From contig NZ_LXRG01000163.1 of the NCBI RefSeq assembly GCF_001651035.1, positions 124,001 through 188,000 on the forward strand: a stretch of DNA of 64,000 nt. The letters are read 5' to 3'. Source of the DNA: Halomonas sp. ALS9 (GTDB lineage: Bacteria > Pseudomonadota > Gammaproteobacteria > Pseudomonadales > Halomonadaceae). The stretch's first letter is position 1, and each line of letters begins with the position of its first letter. The position numbers and the translations under genes are program-made. Below, piece by piece: positions 17,147 through 25,193 of the stretch. The notes beneath the pieces were generated by a model that saw only the letters and a program-made list of their open reading frames with translations, was not told where the DNA came from and did not search any database.

Positions 17147-18236
17147 ACGCGCTATTTTCGATATCCGTCGTGGCTTGCCCGTGGTGGTGAATGCCGGTGA
17201 GCAGCGGTTGCTAGTGCAAGCGCTGGAAGGCAGTGAGTCAGTTGAAGCACTTGCCCAGTTAGCGGGCGAGCGGCCTTCACTGGTGCTTACCCGTCACCGT
17301 CTGGCGGCGGTCGGCATAAAGGTAAGTGCTGAAGCATCCTGCTTGCCGTTGGCTGCCCACATTAGCCCCCAAGAGCTGCATGGCTTGGCCACTGCGGAAG
17401 TGCTTTCGCAGCCTGCTGGTGGGCTTCTCAGCGGATTAAAACCTGCTGGGTTAGCCGAACGAGGCGCGGTGACATTGATGCGCCGCGCGCTGCTGATTCC
17501 TGCCGCGCTGTGTGCCTTTGTTAGCGAAGAGGCCTCAGCGGCGATTGAACAACAGCTGGCAGAAGGGCGGTTGCTGCAAGTCACCGCTGAAGACGCCGAG
17601 CGGTGTCTTGCCGGGGCGCCGGGTATGCTAAAACGGGTAAGCGAAGCGAATATTCCCCTTGAGGATGCTGCCGACAGCCGCTTTGTGCTTTTCCGCGAGC
17701 CGGACGGCTTGCGCGAGCACGTCGCGGTGGTGATCGGTAAGCCGGAGCACTGGGAAGGCGCGGTGCCATTGCGCCTACACTCGGCGTGTTTAACCGGCGA
17801 CTTGTTTGGCAGCCTGCGTTGCGACTGCGGCGAGCAGCTGCGCAATGCCGTGGCGGATATTCAAGCCATGGGCGGCGGCGTGCTGCTCTATTTGGCCCAA
17901 GAGGGTCGGGGTATTGGCCTGGCTAATAAGCTGCGCGCCTACACCTTGCAGGATGGTGGCTTGGATACCGTGGATGCGGATCAGGTACTTGGTTTTGGTG
18001 ACGATGAGCGCCAGTACTCGGTGGCAGTGGATATGCTCAATGCCCTCAATATCGACCAAGTACAGCTGCTGACTAACAACCCCTTAAAGATGGAAGCATT
18101 ACGCCAGGGCGGCATTGAGGTGGTCTCCCGCCAGGCGCTGTATGGCAGCGTCACCGACCACAATCAGCGCTATCTAAATGCCAAAGCCACCCGTGGTGGG
18201 CACTTGTTGGAGGATGTGCTAAGCGGTCAGCGTTGA
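17133..18236 (+). CDS. ribA: GTP cyclohydrolase II (RibA-type) with atypical N-terminal domain
   Basis: A 367-residue protein. Residues about 180-360 are a full GTP cyclohydrolase II, which opens the GTP ring with loss of formate and pyrophosphate. The zinc cysteines appear in SACLTGDLFGSLRCDCGEQL and the active-site loop RAYTLQDGGLDTVDAD keeps the catalytic Tyr. Residues 1-165 start like a RibB domain (AIFDIRRGLPVVVNAGEQRL) but lack the acidic DDEDREN-type site, so a working DHBP synthase is unlikely. AGGAGG five bases upstream supports the start. No FMN riboswitch precedes it, so it is probably not the housekeeping riboflavin gene. The RibD-like and creatininase-like neighbours suggest a dedicated pathway from GTP. 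Confidence 0.9.
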   Translation: MYQIERAIFDIRRGLPVVVNAGEQRLLVQALEGSESVEALAQLAGERPSLVLTRHRLAAVGIKVSAEASCLPLAAHISPQELHGLATAEVLSQPAGGLLSGLKPAGLAERGAVTLMRRALLIPAALCAFVSEEASAAIEQQLAEGRLLQVTAEDAERCLAGAPGMLKRVSEANIPLEDAADSRFVLFREPDGLREHVAVVIGKPEHWEGAVPLRLHSACLTGDLFGSLRCDCGEQLRNAVADIQAMGGGVLLYLAQEGRGIGLANKLRAYTLQDGGLDTVDADQVLGFGDDERQYSVAVDMLNALNIDQVQLLTNNPLKMEALRQGGIEVVSRQALYGSVTDHNQRYLNAKATRGGHLLEDVLSGQR

Positions 18237-18282
18237 ACCTGATTGGGCCTCGCTAAAACTGTTCTCCGCTGTTTCAGCGATG

Positions 18283-19056
18283 TTAGTTGGCCAACGGAGG
18301 CAGATGGGCGGTTTCCTTCACTACTGCCGCTAGCTGGCTGGCGTAGTGCTGCACCAGCCGTTCGCCTAATTCAGCGCTGGCGTGGCTGGCATCGCCAGCA
18401 ACACCGTGAGTGCTTAAGTCTTCCGCTAACCAGGAAAATGCTGCAGTGCCTTCTGCGCTCACCAATGCATTGCCTTGGGGAGCCGCAGGCGCTGTGGCTT
18501 GGTAGCCACCCAGCTTTACAAGGGTCGGTGCCAAATAGCGCATCATGGCGGTTTCGAGTAACCCACCGTGCAAACCATAGCGCAGCTCCTCGGCCTCAAT
18601 AGCACCTTCTAAAGGCGGCAGCCGCGTGTAGGTGGCTTTGACGACGCGCATGCTATGTCGCCGCCGCAGCGTTAACCCCGCTAAATCCATCACCGCCTTA
18701 TTGCCACCGTGGCTGTTAAGCAGCACCAGACGGCGGATACCTGCGCGGGCTAAGCTGTCGCCGTAGGCTTCCAGCGTGGCAATGGCCAGCGGTGCAGGCA
18801 GGCTGAGCGTGCCGGGGAAGCTGGCGTGCTCGTCACTGGCGCCTACCGCAATCGGCGGTAGGCAGATCACATTAAGGCTCGGATCAAGTGCTTCTAACAT
18901 GGCGGCCTGTAGTCCCTCGCCAATGGTCAGATCGGTAGCTAGCGGTAGGTGAGTGCCATGCTGTTCAATGGCCCCAAGTACCAGTACCGCCACAGGGTCG
19001 CGTTGGGCGAAGTCAGCAAGCTGCGGAGCGGTGAGGGTTTGCCAGTGGTGAATCAT
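18283..19056 (-). CDS. Creatininase-family (ArfB/MftE-like) metal hydrolase
   Basis: A 257-residue amidohydrolase of the creatininase fold. Metal-binding motifs are visible: LGAIEQHGTHLPLATD near residue 30 and LLNSHGGNKAVMD near 115. Family members include creatininase, the archaeal deformylase ArfB, which removes a formyl group from a GTP-derived pyrimidine, and MftE. The nearby RibA and RibD homologues make an ArfB-like role plausible, but the RibA here retains the Tyr associated with ordinary formate release, so the substrate remains open. It is downstream of, and probably co-transcribed with, the FkbM gene (27 bases apart) and converges on ribA. Confidence 0.87.
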   Translation of the reverse strand: MIHHWQTLTAPQLADFAQRDPVAVLVLGAIEQHGTHLPLATDLTIGEGLQAAMLEALDPSLNVICLPPIAVGASDEHASFPGTLSLPAPLAIATLEAYGDSLARAGIRRLVLLNSHGGNKAVMDLAGLTLRRRHSMRVVKATYTRLPPLEGAIEAEELRYGLHGGLLETAMMRYLAPTLVKLGGYQATAPAAPQGNALVSAEGTAAFSWLAEDLSTHGVAGDASHASAELGERLVQHYASQLAAVVKETAHLPPLAN

Positions 19057-19083
19057 TAATACACAACCTGTTAGTTATCAGCG

Positions 19084-19866
19084 TTAAGCGGTGTTCGTCA
19101 GTAGCGGATGGTCAGAGCGACAGGCGTAAATATCGCCAGATGGTAATTTTTCGGCCCCTGCGTTTAGCCACTCGCTCACCGCTTGCGGCGTTTGCCATTC
19201 GGCCCAGCGGAGGTGGCGCTGCTCGCCAGCGACCACATTATAGCGGTACTCACCAAGGCGGCTTAAATGGCTAACGCAGGTATGGCTGACTTCCAGAGCG
19301 CCAGCCACAAACTCTACTGATAGCGCCGCTACTGGGCAGCTTAGTCCTGCTAGAACCTCCGCTTCAAAACCCTCAACATCGATTTTGATAAAGCAGGGTT
19401 CGCCGTATTCGTCAATTAACGCATCCAGCGTGGTCACCGGCACGCGTAGCTGCTGCTCCCAGCGTACCTGGCTAAAGCCTGGGTTGCGTTGGCCAATCTG
19501 CTCACGCCATTCGGTGGCAAGCGTGGCGAGGGTCGGGTTGCTGGGGCTAATAGCAATCTCGGCAAAGCCTGCCGTCGGGCCTGCCGCCATCGGTAGCAGG
19601 GTAATGGTCGGCGGCTTCACTAGGCGCTTAAACCACTTGGCGAGATCAGGCTGGGGCTCCAGGGCTACCACCTTGGCGCCGAGCGCATGAAAAGCCGCGC
19701 TGCGGTCGCCCAGGTGGGCGCCGATATCAAAGGCGACGGTGCCGGGCTGAATGAACGGCTGGTACAGCCGCTGAAGACCCCGCTGGCGCCCTGGTCGCCA
19801 GTAAATAAACAGCGAGCGGGCGAGCCCTCCCGCGCTACGCAGGCGTTGAAGCGCCATGCGCCGCAT
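19084..19866 (-). CDS. FkbM-family methyltransferase
   Basis: A 260-residue SAM-dependent methyltransferase. Motif I reads FDIGAHLGDRSAAFHALG, followed by motif II KVVALEPQPDLAKWF; the FkbM-specific block FIKIDVEGFEAEVLAGL is present near residue 160. FkbM enzymes usually O-methylate sugars or natural products. GGGAG precedes the ATG. It is probably the first gene of a two-gene unit with the creatininase-like gene, adding a second methyltransferase to the cluster. Confidence 0.88.
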   Translation of the reverse strand: MRRMALQRLRSAGGLARSLFIYWRPGRQRGLQRLYQPFIQPGTVAFDIGAHLGDRSAAFHALGAKVVALEPQPDLAKWFKRLVKPPTITLLPMAAGPTAGFAEIAISPSNPTLATLATEWREQIGQRNPGFSQVRWEQQLRVPVTTLDALIDEYGEPCFIKIDVEGFEAEVLAGLSCPVAALSVEFVAGALEVSHTCVSHLSRLGEYRYNVVAGEQRHLRWAEWQTPQAVSEWLNAGAEKLPSGDIYACRSDHPLLTNTA

Positions 19867-19938
19867 TAGTTAGGCTCCCAGGATGAGCATGCCTTTATCC
19901 ACAAAGAGGCTAGTGGTGTAGGGTTTGCTTTAGCAGCG

Positions 19939-21564
19939 TTATTGGTCATCGGGATACCACACATAATTCCAGGTTTCACTAATCGGTTCGCCGTTTAAGG
20001 TGAGCCTGAGGCGAACATCGCTAGGCTGGCCGCCGTCGGGCAGTCGGAAGCTAGCCCGCCAGCCATTGTCATCAGGTAACGCAGTGACCTGAGGCAGCAG
20101 TACCTCGCCATGTTGGGAGCTGATAGCCAACTCCACGGGCTGATCGGCGCTAATATCCGCTAACGCATCGCCCTGAAAATCGACGATAAATTGGCGTTGA
20201 CCTTGCGAGGAGGAGTCCGCTTGCCCTGGCACACCTGCACTGCCATGGCGAGTGCGAATGACACGACCAATATGGTGCGTTTCTGGCTGGGTATTCAGCG
20301 TGTGGGTGAGGTAGTGCAATCGGCGGGATTCCCCAGCCTCCAGCGTATCGTCAGCGACCCAGTAGGCGACGATATTGTCGTGGGTCTCATCTGGGGTCGG
20401 AATCTCGACAAGCTCCACGTGACCCGGGCCCCACTCATCCAGCGGTACAACCCATTGGCTGGGACGGCGATGGTACTGGGCTTCGGTGTCCAAATAGCGG
20501 TTAAAGTCACGCTCCCGCTGCATCAACCCAAAACCTTGGGGGGAGTCGTCGATGAAAGCCGATGTGCGCAGGTGTGAGGGATTGCTTAGCGGACGCCAGA
20601 TCCACTCATCGCTGCCGGTGTGCATCAGCAGGCCGTCGGAGTCGTGCACTTGGGGGCGAAAGTCGTCTGGCCGCTGGCGGCTGGCCTCACCGTAAGTGAA
20701 CATGCTGGTGAGTGGCGCGACACCTAGTTTGGCAATATCTTCACGGGCAAAGAGTTCGGCTTCGACCTCTACCTGGGTGTTTTCACCAGGTTGGATGATA
20801 AACCGGTAGGCACCACTGACCGAGGGGCTGTCCATTAGCGCCAATAGCTCGATTTGTTTGGCATCAGCGTCGGGTTTATATAGCCAAAACTCACGAAAGG
20901 CCGGGAACTCTTCGCCATCGGGGGAGGCGGTATCGATCGCCAGTCCTCGGGTGGAGAGTCCGTAAGCCTGGTCACGTCCCACTATGCGGAAGTAGCTGGC
21001 ACCCAGAAATACCGCAAACTCATCGGCGTATTCATCGCTATTAAGCGGGTAGTGGAGGCGAAACCCAGCGTGGTCGCTGCCGGTTAAGTCTTGCTCTTTG
21101 AGCGTTGCGGCATTGCCATCGTAGGAGTAGTCCTCTGCTGAAAAAGGCAACGGTGTTACCGTGTCACTGTCGATAACGTTCAAGGTAACCGGGGTTTGAA
21201 ACAGAAAGCCGCTATGAAATAGCTGCAAGCTAAAGGGGCTTTCGTCCTTCCAGTAGGCGTGTTCGGGGTCGAAGCGGATTTGCCGGTAAGTATCGTAGTC
21301 AAGCTCCCGTAACACCTCAGGCAGTGATTGGTCTGGGGCTTGATAAGCCTCTTCAGCTAGCTGTTGGGCGCGTTCAATAACCGCGCTGAAATGTTGATCG
21401 TCTTCGGCAAACGCCGGTAAGGCTAGCGTACAGCTGAGTAAAACGATCCATTGTTTAGTTCGCCATTGATTAATTCGCCATTTATCTGCTCGCAATTCAT
21501 GAGCTCGCCACTTACCATCCGGCCATCTAGCAACCTGCCTCATATCAACATAGCTACAACGCAT
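19939..21564 (-). CDS. opgG: Periplasmic glucan biosynthesis protein OpgG/OpgD
   Basis: A 541-residue periplasmic protein that helps build or branch osmoregulated periplasmic glucans. After a hydrophobic signal (WIVLLSCTLALPAFA) the mature protein has the OpgG family body: LPEVLRELDYDTYRQIRFDP, FGASYFR-like FLGASYFRIVG, LSTRGLAIDTASPDGEEFP and the C-terminal Ig-like domain ending SETWNYVWYP. I choose ATG 21564, which has AGGA eight bases upstream, over 21612. The signal peptide has an unusually long N-region of about 37 residues, made largely of a five-residue repeat starting with Trp (WRAHE, LRADK, WRINQ, WRTKQ), encoded by a 15-bp tandem repeat. The usual partner OpgH is not adjacent. Confidence 0.9.
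   Translation of the reverse strand: MRCSYVDMRQVARWPDGKWRAHELRADKWRINQWRTKQWIVLLSCTLALPAFAEDDQHFSAVIERAQQLAEEAYQAPDQSLPEVLRELDYDTYRQIRFDPEHAYWKDESPFSLQLFHSGFLFQTPVTLNVIDSDTVTPLPFSAEDYSYDGNAATLKEQDLTGSDHAGFRLHYPLNSDEYADEFAVFLGASYFRIVGRDQAYGLSTRGLAIDTASPDGEEFPAFREFWLYKPDADAKQIELLALMDSPSVSGAYRFIIQPGENTQVEVEAELFAREDIAKLGVAPLTSMFTYGEASRQRPDDFRPQVHDSDGLLMHTGSDEWIWRPLSNPSHLRTSAFIDDSPQGFGLMQRERDFNRYLDTEAQYHRRPSQWVVPLDEWGPGHVELVEIPTPDETHDNIVAYWVADDTLEAGESRRLHYLTHTLNTQPETHHIGRVIRTRHGSAGVPGQADSSSQGQRQFIVDFQGDALADISADQPVELAISSQHGEVLLPQVTALPDDNGWRASFRLPDGGQPSDVRLRLTLNGEPISETWNYVWYPDDQ
21456..21530 (-). repeat. 15-bp in-frame tandem repeat in opgG
   Basis: Five imperfect 15-base units share the core TTCGCCA/CTCGCCA (units start at 21456, 21471, 21486, 21501 and 21516). 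They encode five-residue units in the N-region ahead of the OpgG signal peptide, so gain or loss of units would keep the reading frame. Confidence 0.8.
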
Positions 21565-21787
21565 AAGCGAAATCCTTTCCGGTGAAGACCTGTAACACCC
21601 ATGGCCAAGCAAAGCGTGAAATCTTTACACAATAACTATACGATAAAACATTACAGTACATGATTGTTGTGTTTTTCAGCAGCCTTATTCCTTGCTCTCT
21701 TGTCTTGCGACTGGGTACAGCTCTGCTTTGGGACTAACGGGTATATTTTTGAAACTGTACGCTATAGCAGGCACACATGAGGGTGCA

Positions 21788-23404
21788 ATGAGTCGATTAT
21801 TATTAACGCTGCTAATGCTGAATTTCTTACTCATCGTGCCACTTTGGTGGCGCTTTGGCGATATCAGTACGCACCTGCTCGCTTGGGAGGCGCTGATTAT
21901 CACGCCACTCATGCTATTGCTTCCCGCTGGAAAAACGCGCCGCATCGTGGCGATTGGGCTGGTCAGTTGGGTGATGCTGGCAACCGCCGCTAATCTTGGC
22001 ACTGCTGCCACCCAGATGGCCTTTGCCCGGCCACTTAATCTCTATCTTGACGTACCTTTGCTGCGCTCAATTTATCACCTATTAGTAGGTAATGTAGGCC
22101 AACTGTTGGCAGTTTGCGCAATGCTGGTAGGAGCGGCCATGCTAATCGCCATTACCCTGGGGCTAGCGCGCCTGCTGCTTCCACCGGTCGCTTACTCGAT
22201 CAAACGGCTGCCTGGAGCGGCCGCCTTAACGCTGCTGGTCATTGCCATCAGCTGCGCGGCGCTTGAACTCAATGGGGTGCGGCTGGTCGATAGCGCGCGC
22301 TTGCCGATGGTGAACACTACGCGCTTTCAGTGGCAGCAAATGACCGATACCCACGCTGCGCGCCTCGCCTTTACCGCTCAGCTGGAAGCTGCGCCGCTGG
22401 AAGCCCAGCCGCTGCCGGGGCTCAAAGACCGTAATGTACTACTCACCTTTATTGAATCCTACGGTATCTCGGCGCTGGATAATCCACGTTATTCCGACGT
22501 TCTGCTGCCTACGCTAGCTGAGATACAACAGCGGCTGGATGAGCGCGACCTCCATGTGGTTTCTGGTATGTTGGCAGCGCCTATTCGCGGTGGGCAGTCC
22601 TGGCTGGCTCACGCGACGGCCCTCAGTGGCCGATGGATCGACAATCAGCTCTGGTATCGGTTGATGCTCGACAGCGGTCACTCCACTTTGATCGATGATT
22701 TTCGTGCAACCGGTCAGCGCACCCTGAGTGTGATGCCAGCGATTACCCTGGCTTGGCCGGAAGGGGAAGCCTACGGCTTTGATGACATTGCCGCAGCGAA
22801 GGATATCGATTACGCCGGGCCGGCACTGAACTGGGTCACCATGCCCGATCAGTTCACCCTCGATTACACCCAGCGTTACTTGCTGGGCGAGACGCCGGTG
22901 TTTGCCCAGTTGGCACTGATCTCCAGCCATGCCCCCTGGACGCCGATCCTACCGGTGCTGGATGATTGGTCATCAATCGGCGATGGGCGTATTTTTGCTC
23001 CCTGGGAAGACGCCGGCGACCCACCAGAAGTACTGTGGCAGGACATTGAGCGTATTCGCGACCACTATGCATGGTCGGTTGACTATGCTGTGAAAGTCAC
23101 TGGCCGCTGGGCCGAGCGCGTAGTGGATGACAATACCCTACTGATTGTGCTGGGTGACCATCAGGCCGCGCCGTTGATTACCGGCGACGATGCCAGCGCG
23201 GCGGTTCCGGTGCATATCATCAGCGGCGATCCTGCGCTATTGGCACCTTTTATAAAGCGAGGCTTTGTTGCCGGTACCCTGCCTACACTCGATATGGCGA
23301 GCAATGCGCCGAGGATGAGCCAACTTCGCCACTGGTTGCAGGCTGATTTTGGTGGCTCAGAACTACAAGTAGACACTCGCTCTGATACAAGGACGGCACC
23401 ATGA
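21788..23404 (+). CDS. Inner-membrane sulfatase-fold protein (phosphoglycerol/phosphoethanolamine transferase-like)
   Basis: A 538-residue protein with about five N-terminal membrane segments (residues 1-190) and a periplasmic alkaline-phosphatase/sulfatase-fold domain (about 215-510). Metal-site motifs are seen in VLLTFIESYGIS, in APIRGGQSWLAHATALSG near the nucleophile region, and in LLIVLGDHQAAPL near the end. The layout is that of LtaS/OpgB-type enzymes which move phosphoglycerol or phosphoethanolamine onto envelope glycans. I prefer ATG 21788 (GAGGG upstream) to 21692. The stop overlaps the start of manC by ATGA, so the two are co-translated. A glucan-decorating role next to opgG is an inference. 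Confidence 0.82.
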   Translation: MSRLLLTLLMLNFLLIVPLWWRFGDISTHLLAWEALIITPLMLLLPAGKTRRIVAIGLVSWVMLATAANLGTAATQMAFARPLNLYLDVPLLRSIYHLLVGNVGQLLAVCAMLVGAAMLIAITLGLARLLLPPVAYSIKRLPGAAALTLLVIAISCAALELNGVRLVDSARLPMVNTTRFQWQQMTDTHAARLAFTAQLEAAPLEAQPLPGLKDRNVLLTFIESYGISALDNPRYSDVLLPTLAEIQQRLDERDLHVVSGMLAAPIRGGQSWLAHATALSGRWIDNQLWYRLMLDSGHSTLIDDFRATGQRTLSVMPAITLAWPEGEAYGFDDIAAAKDIDYAGPALNWVTMPDQFTLDYTQRYLLGETPVFAQLALISSHAPWTPILPVLDDWSSIGDGRIFAPWEDAGDPPEVLWQDIERIRDHYAWSVDYAVKVTGRWAERVVDDNTLLIVLGDHQAAPLITGDDASAAVPVHIISGDPALLAPFIKRGFVAGTLPTLDMASNAPRMSQLRHWLQADFGGSELQVDTRSDTRTAP

Positions 23405-24810
23405 TTCAACCGATAATATTGAGCGGTGGCAGCGGCACAAGGCTCTGGCCGCTCTCCCGAGAGCAAATGCCGAAACAGTTTTTGCGCTTAACCTCGTCGA
23501 ACAGCCTGCTTCAACAAACGCTAATCCGCCTAAAGGGGCTCAACACCGCTACACCAATGCTGATGGGTCACCATAGCCACCGCTTTTTGATGGCTGAACA
23601 GCTGCGCGAACTGGATCAAACCGCTACCGTGGTGCTTGAGCCTGAAGGCCGCAATACCGCCCCGGCGATTGCCTGTGCGGCACTGTTGGCACGTCACGCT
23701 AACGATGACCCGCTGCTGCTAGTGCTCCCGGCTGATCATGCGATTGGTGATGTACAGGCGTTCCAGCACAGTGTTTCACTGGCCGTCCCGTTAGCCGAAG
23801 CAGGTTACCTCGTTACCTTTGGCGTTGTACCCATACAGCCTGAAACGGGTTACGGCTATATTGCCTGCGGCGAGCCGCTAGAAGGTGGTCACCGTCTTGC
23901 AGCTTTTATTGAAAAACCGGACGCCAAGCGTGCTGCAGCGTTAGTCGAAAGCGGCGACTACCTGTGGAACAGCGGTATGTTTCTGCTGCGTGCCTCCAGT
24001 TATCTAGGCCAGCTAAAGCGATTACAGCCAAAGATGTTTGAGGCATGCGTGGAGGCGGTTGAGGGAGCGCACCGGGACTTGGATTTTCTACGCTTAGGCG
24101 AAGCGGCATTTAGACGCTGCCCGGCTGACTCCATTGATTACGCGGTGATGGAGCACTGTGATCGCGCAGCTGTGGTGCCTTTGGCAGCCGATTGGAGTGA
24201 TATCGGCAGTTTCGATGCGCTATGGGCAACCGTTAGGCCTGATGCTGCGGGCAATGCCACCAAAGGCGATACCTGGCTGACCAACACACAGGATTCGTTG
24301 GTGTTTGGCGAGCATCGTCTGGTAGCCACACTGGGTGTGGATAATCTGATTGTCGTGGAGACATCGGATTGCGTACTGGTGGCCCACCGTAATCAGGCGC
24401 AACAGGTAAAGCAGCTGGTGACATCGCTTATCCGGGCGGGGCGCAAGGAACCATGTACAGCGGCCCAGGTACAGCGCCCCTGGGGCAGTTTTCAGGCGAT
24501 GGACAGTGGCGAGCGTTATCAGGTCAAACGTATTACTGTAAAGCCTGGCGGGCGTTTATCGCTGCAGCGCCACCATCACCGGGCTGAACACTGGATCGTG
24601 GTGAGAGGAACCGCGCAGGTAACGCTAGAAGACCGTCGCTTTTTGGTAACTGAAAACCAGTCTACCTATATTCCCATTGGGGCACTACATCGGCTGGAAA
24701 ACACCGGCAAAATCCCCCTTGAACTGATCGAGGTGCAGTCGGGTAGTTATCTGGGCGAAGACGATATTGAGCGTCTAGATGATGTTTACGACCGTGATAG
24801 CTATGAGTGA
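23401..24810 (+). CDS. manC: Mannose-1-phosphate guanylyltransferase / mannose-6-phosphate isomerase
   Basis: A bifunctional 469-residue cytoplasmic enzyme of the ManC/CpsB/AlgA type that supplies GDP-mannose. The nucleotidyltransferase half begins ILSGGSGTRLWPLSREQMPK and includes FIEKPDAKRA and YLWNSGMFLLRAS. The C-terminal cupin isomerase half has LSLQRHHHRAEHWIVVRGTA and STYIPIGALHRLEN. Length is normal. It overlaps the membrane sulfatase-like gene by four bases, so GDP-mannose supply may be linked to an envelope glycan. Confidence 0.95.
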   Translation: MIQPIILSGGSGTRLWPLSREQMPKQFLRLTSSNSLLQQTLIRLKGLNTATPMLMGHHSHRFLMAEQLRELDQTATVVLEPEGRNTAPAIACAALLARHANDDPLLLVLPADHAIGDVQAFQHSVSLAVPLAEAGYLVTFGVVPIQPETGYGYIACGEPLEGGHRLAAFIEKPDAKRAAALVESGDYLWNSGMFLLRASSYLGQLKRLQPKMFEACVEAVEGAHRDLDFLRLGEAAFRRCPADSIDYAVMEHCDRAAVVPLAADWSDIGSFDALWATVRPDAAGNATKGDTWLTNTQDSLVFGEHRLVATLGVDNLIVVETSDCVLVAHRNQAQQVKQLVTSLIRAGRKEPCTAAQVQRPWGSFQAMDSGERYQVKRITVKPGGRLSLQRHHHRAEHWIVVRGTAQVTLEDRRFLVTENQSTYIPIGALHRLENTGKIPLELIEVQSGSYLGEDDIERLDDVYDRDSYE

Positions 24811-24829
24811 AGGGCGTGGAGCACGCGGC

Positions 24830-25177
24830 TTACCAAAGCCAACTGGCAGGACGTGCCGGTGTTAGCCCTTTGCGAACATTGATCCAGCCGAGCAGGCAGC
24901 GTACCCCTAACCATACCGCTAGCAATGGCCAGAGTAGGGTGCCCACTATGACAATGCTGAGCAGAAAGGCGATGCAGGCATACAGTGTGCCAATCCAGAA
25001 AGTGCGGATTAGGTAACGATAGTGCTGCTGCAGCCAGGGGGCGGCTTCTTTACGATAAACATAAGCGATGATGACGCCAATCAGCAAGGTGATATTGGCG
25101 GTGACGATGCCCGCCAGGTAAAGCGCGTAAATAATCTGCGGCGGGCGTGTTTCATCGCCAGCTAGGTCGTTTTGCAT
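24830..25177 (-). CDS. Small membrane protein, DUF4870-like (paralogue 1)
   Basis: A 115-residue membrane protein with three hydrophobic segments and the segment WLQQHYRYLIRTFWIGTLY, typical of a small DUF4870-like family of unknown function. ATG 25177 is preferred to the longer frame, which overlaps the acyltransferase gene. It is clearly related to the gene at 26132-26521: IIYALYLA...GVIIAYVYRKEA aligns with VIYALYLAS...GVVIAYVYKGNG. It is the last gene of a leftward three-gene unit around the LpxL-type acyltransferase. Confidence 0.75.
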   Translation of the reverse strand: MQNDLAGDETRPPQIIYALYLAGIVTANITLLIGVIIAYVYRKEAAPWLQQHYRYLIRTFWIGTLYACIAFLLSIVIVGTLLWPLLAVWLGVRCLLGWINVRKGLTPARPASWLW

Positions 25178-25193
25178 AATCAGTAAGCTCTTG

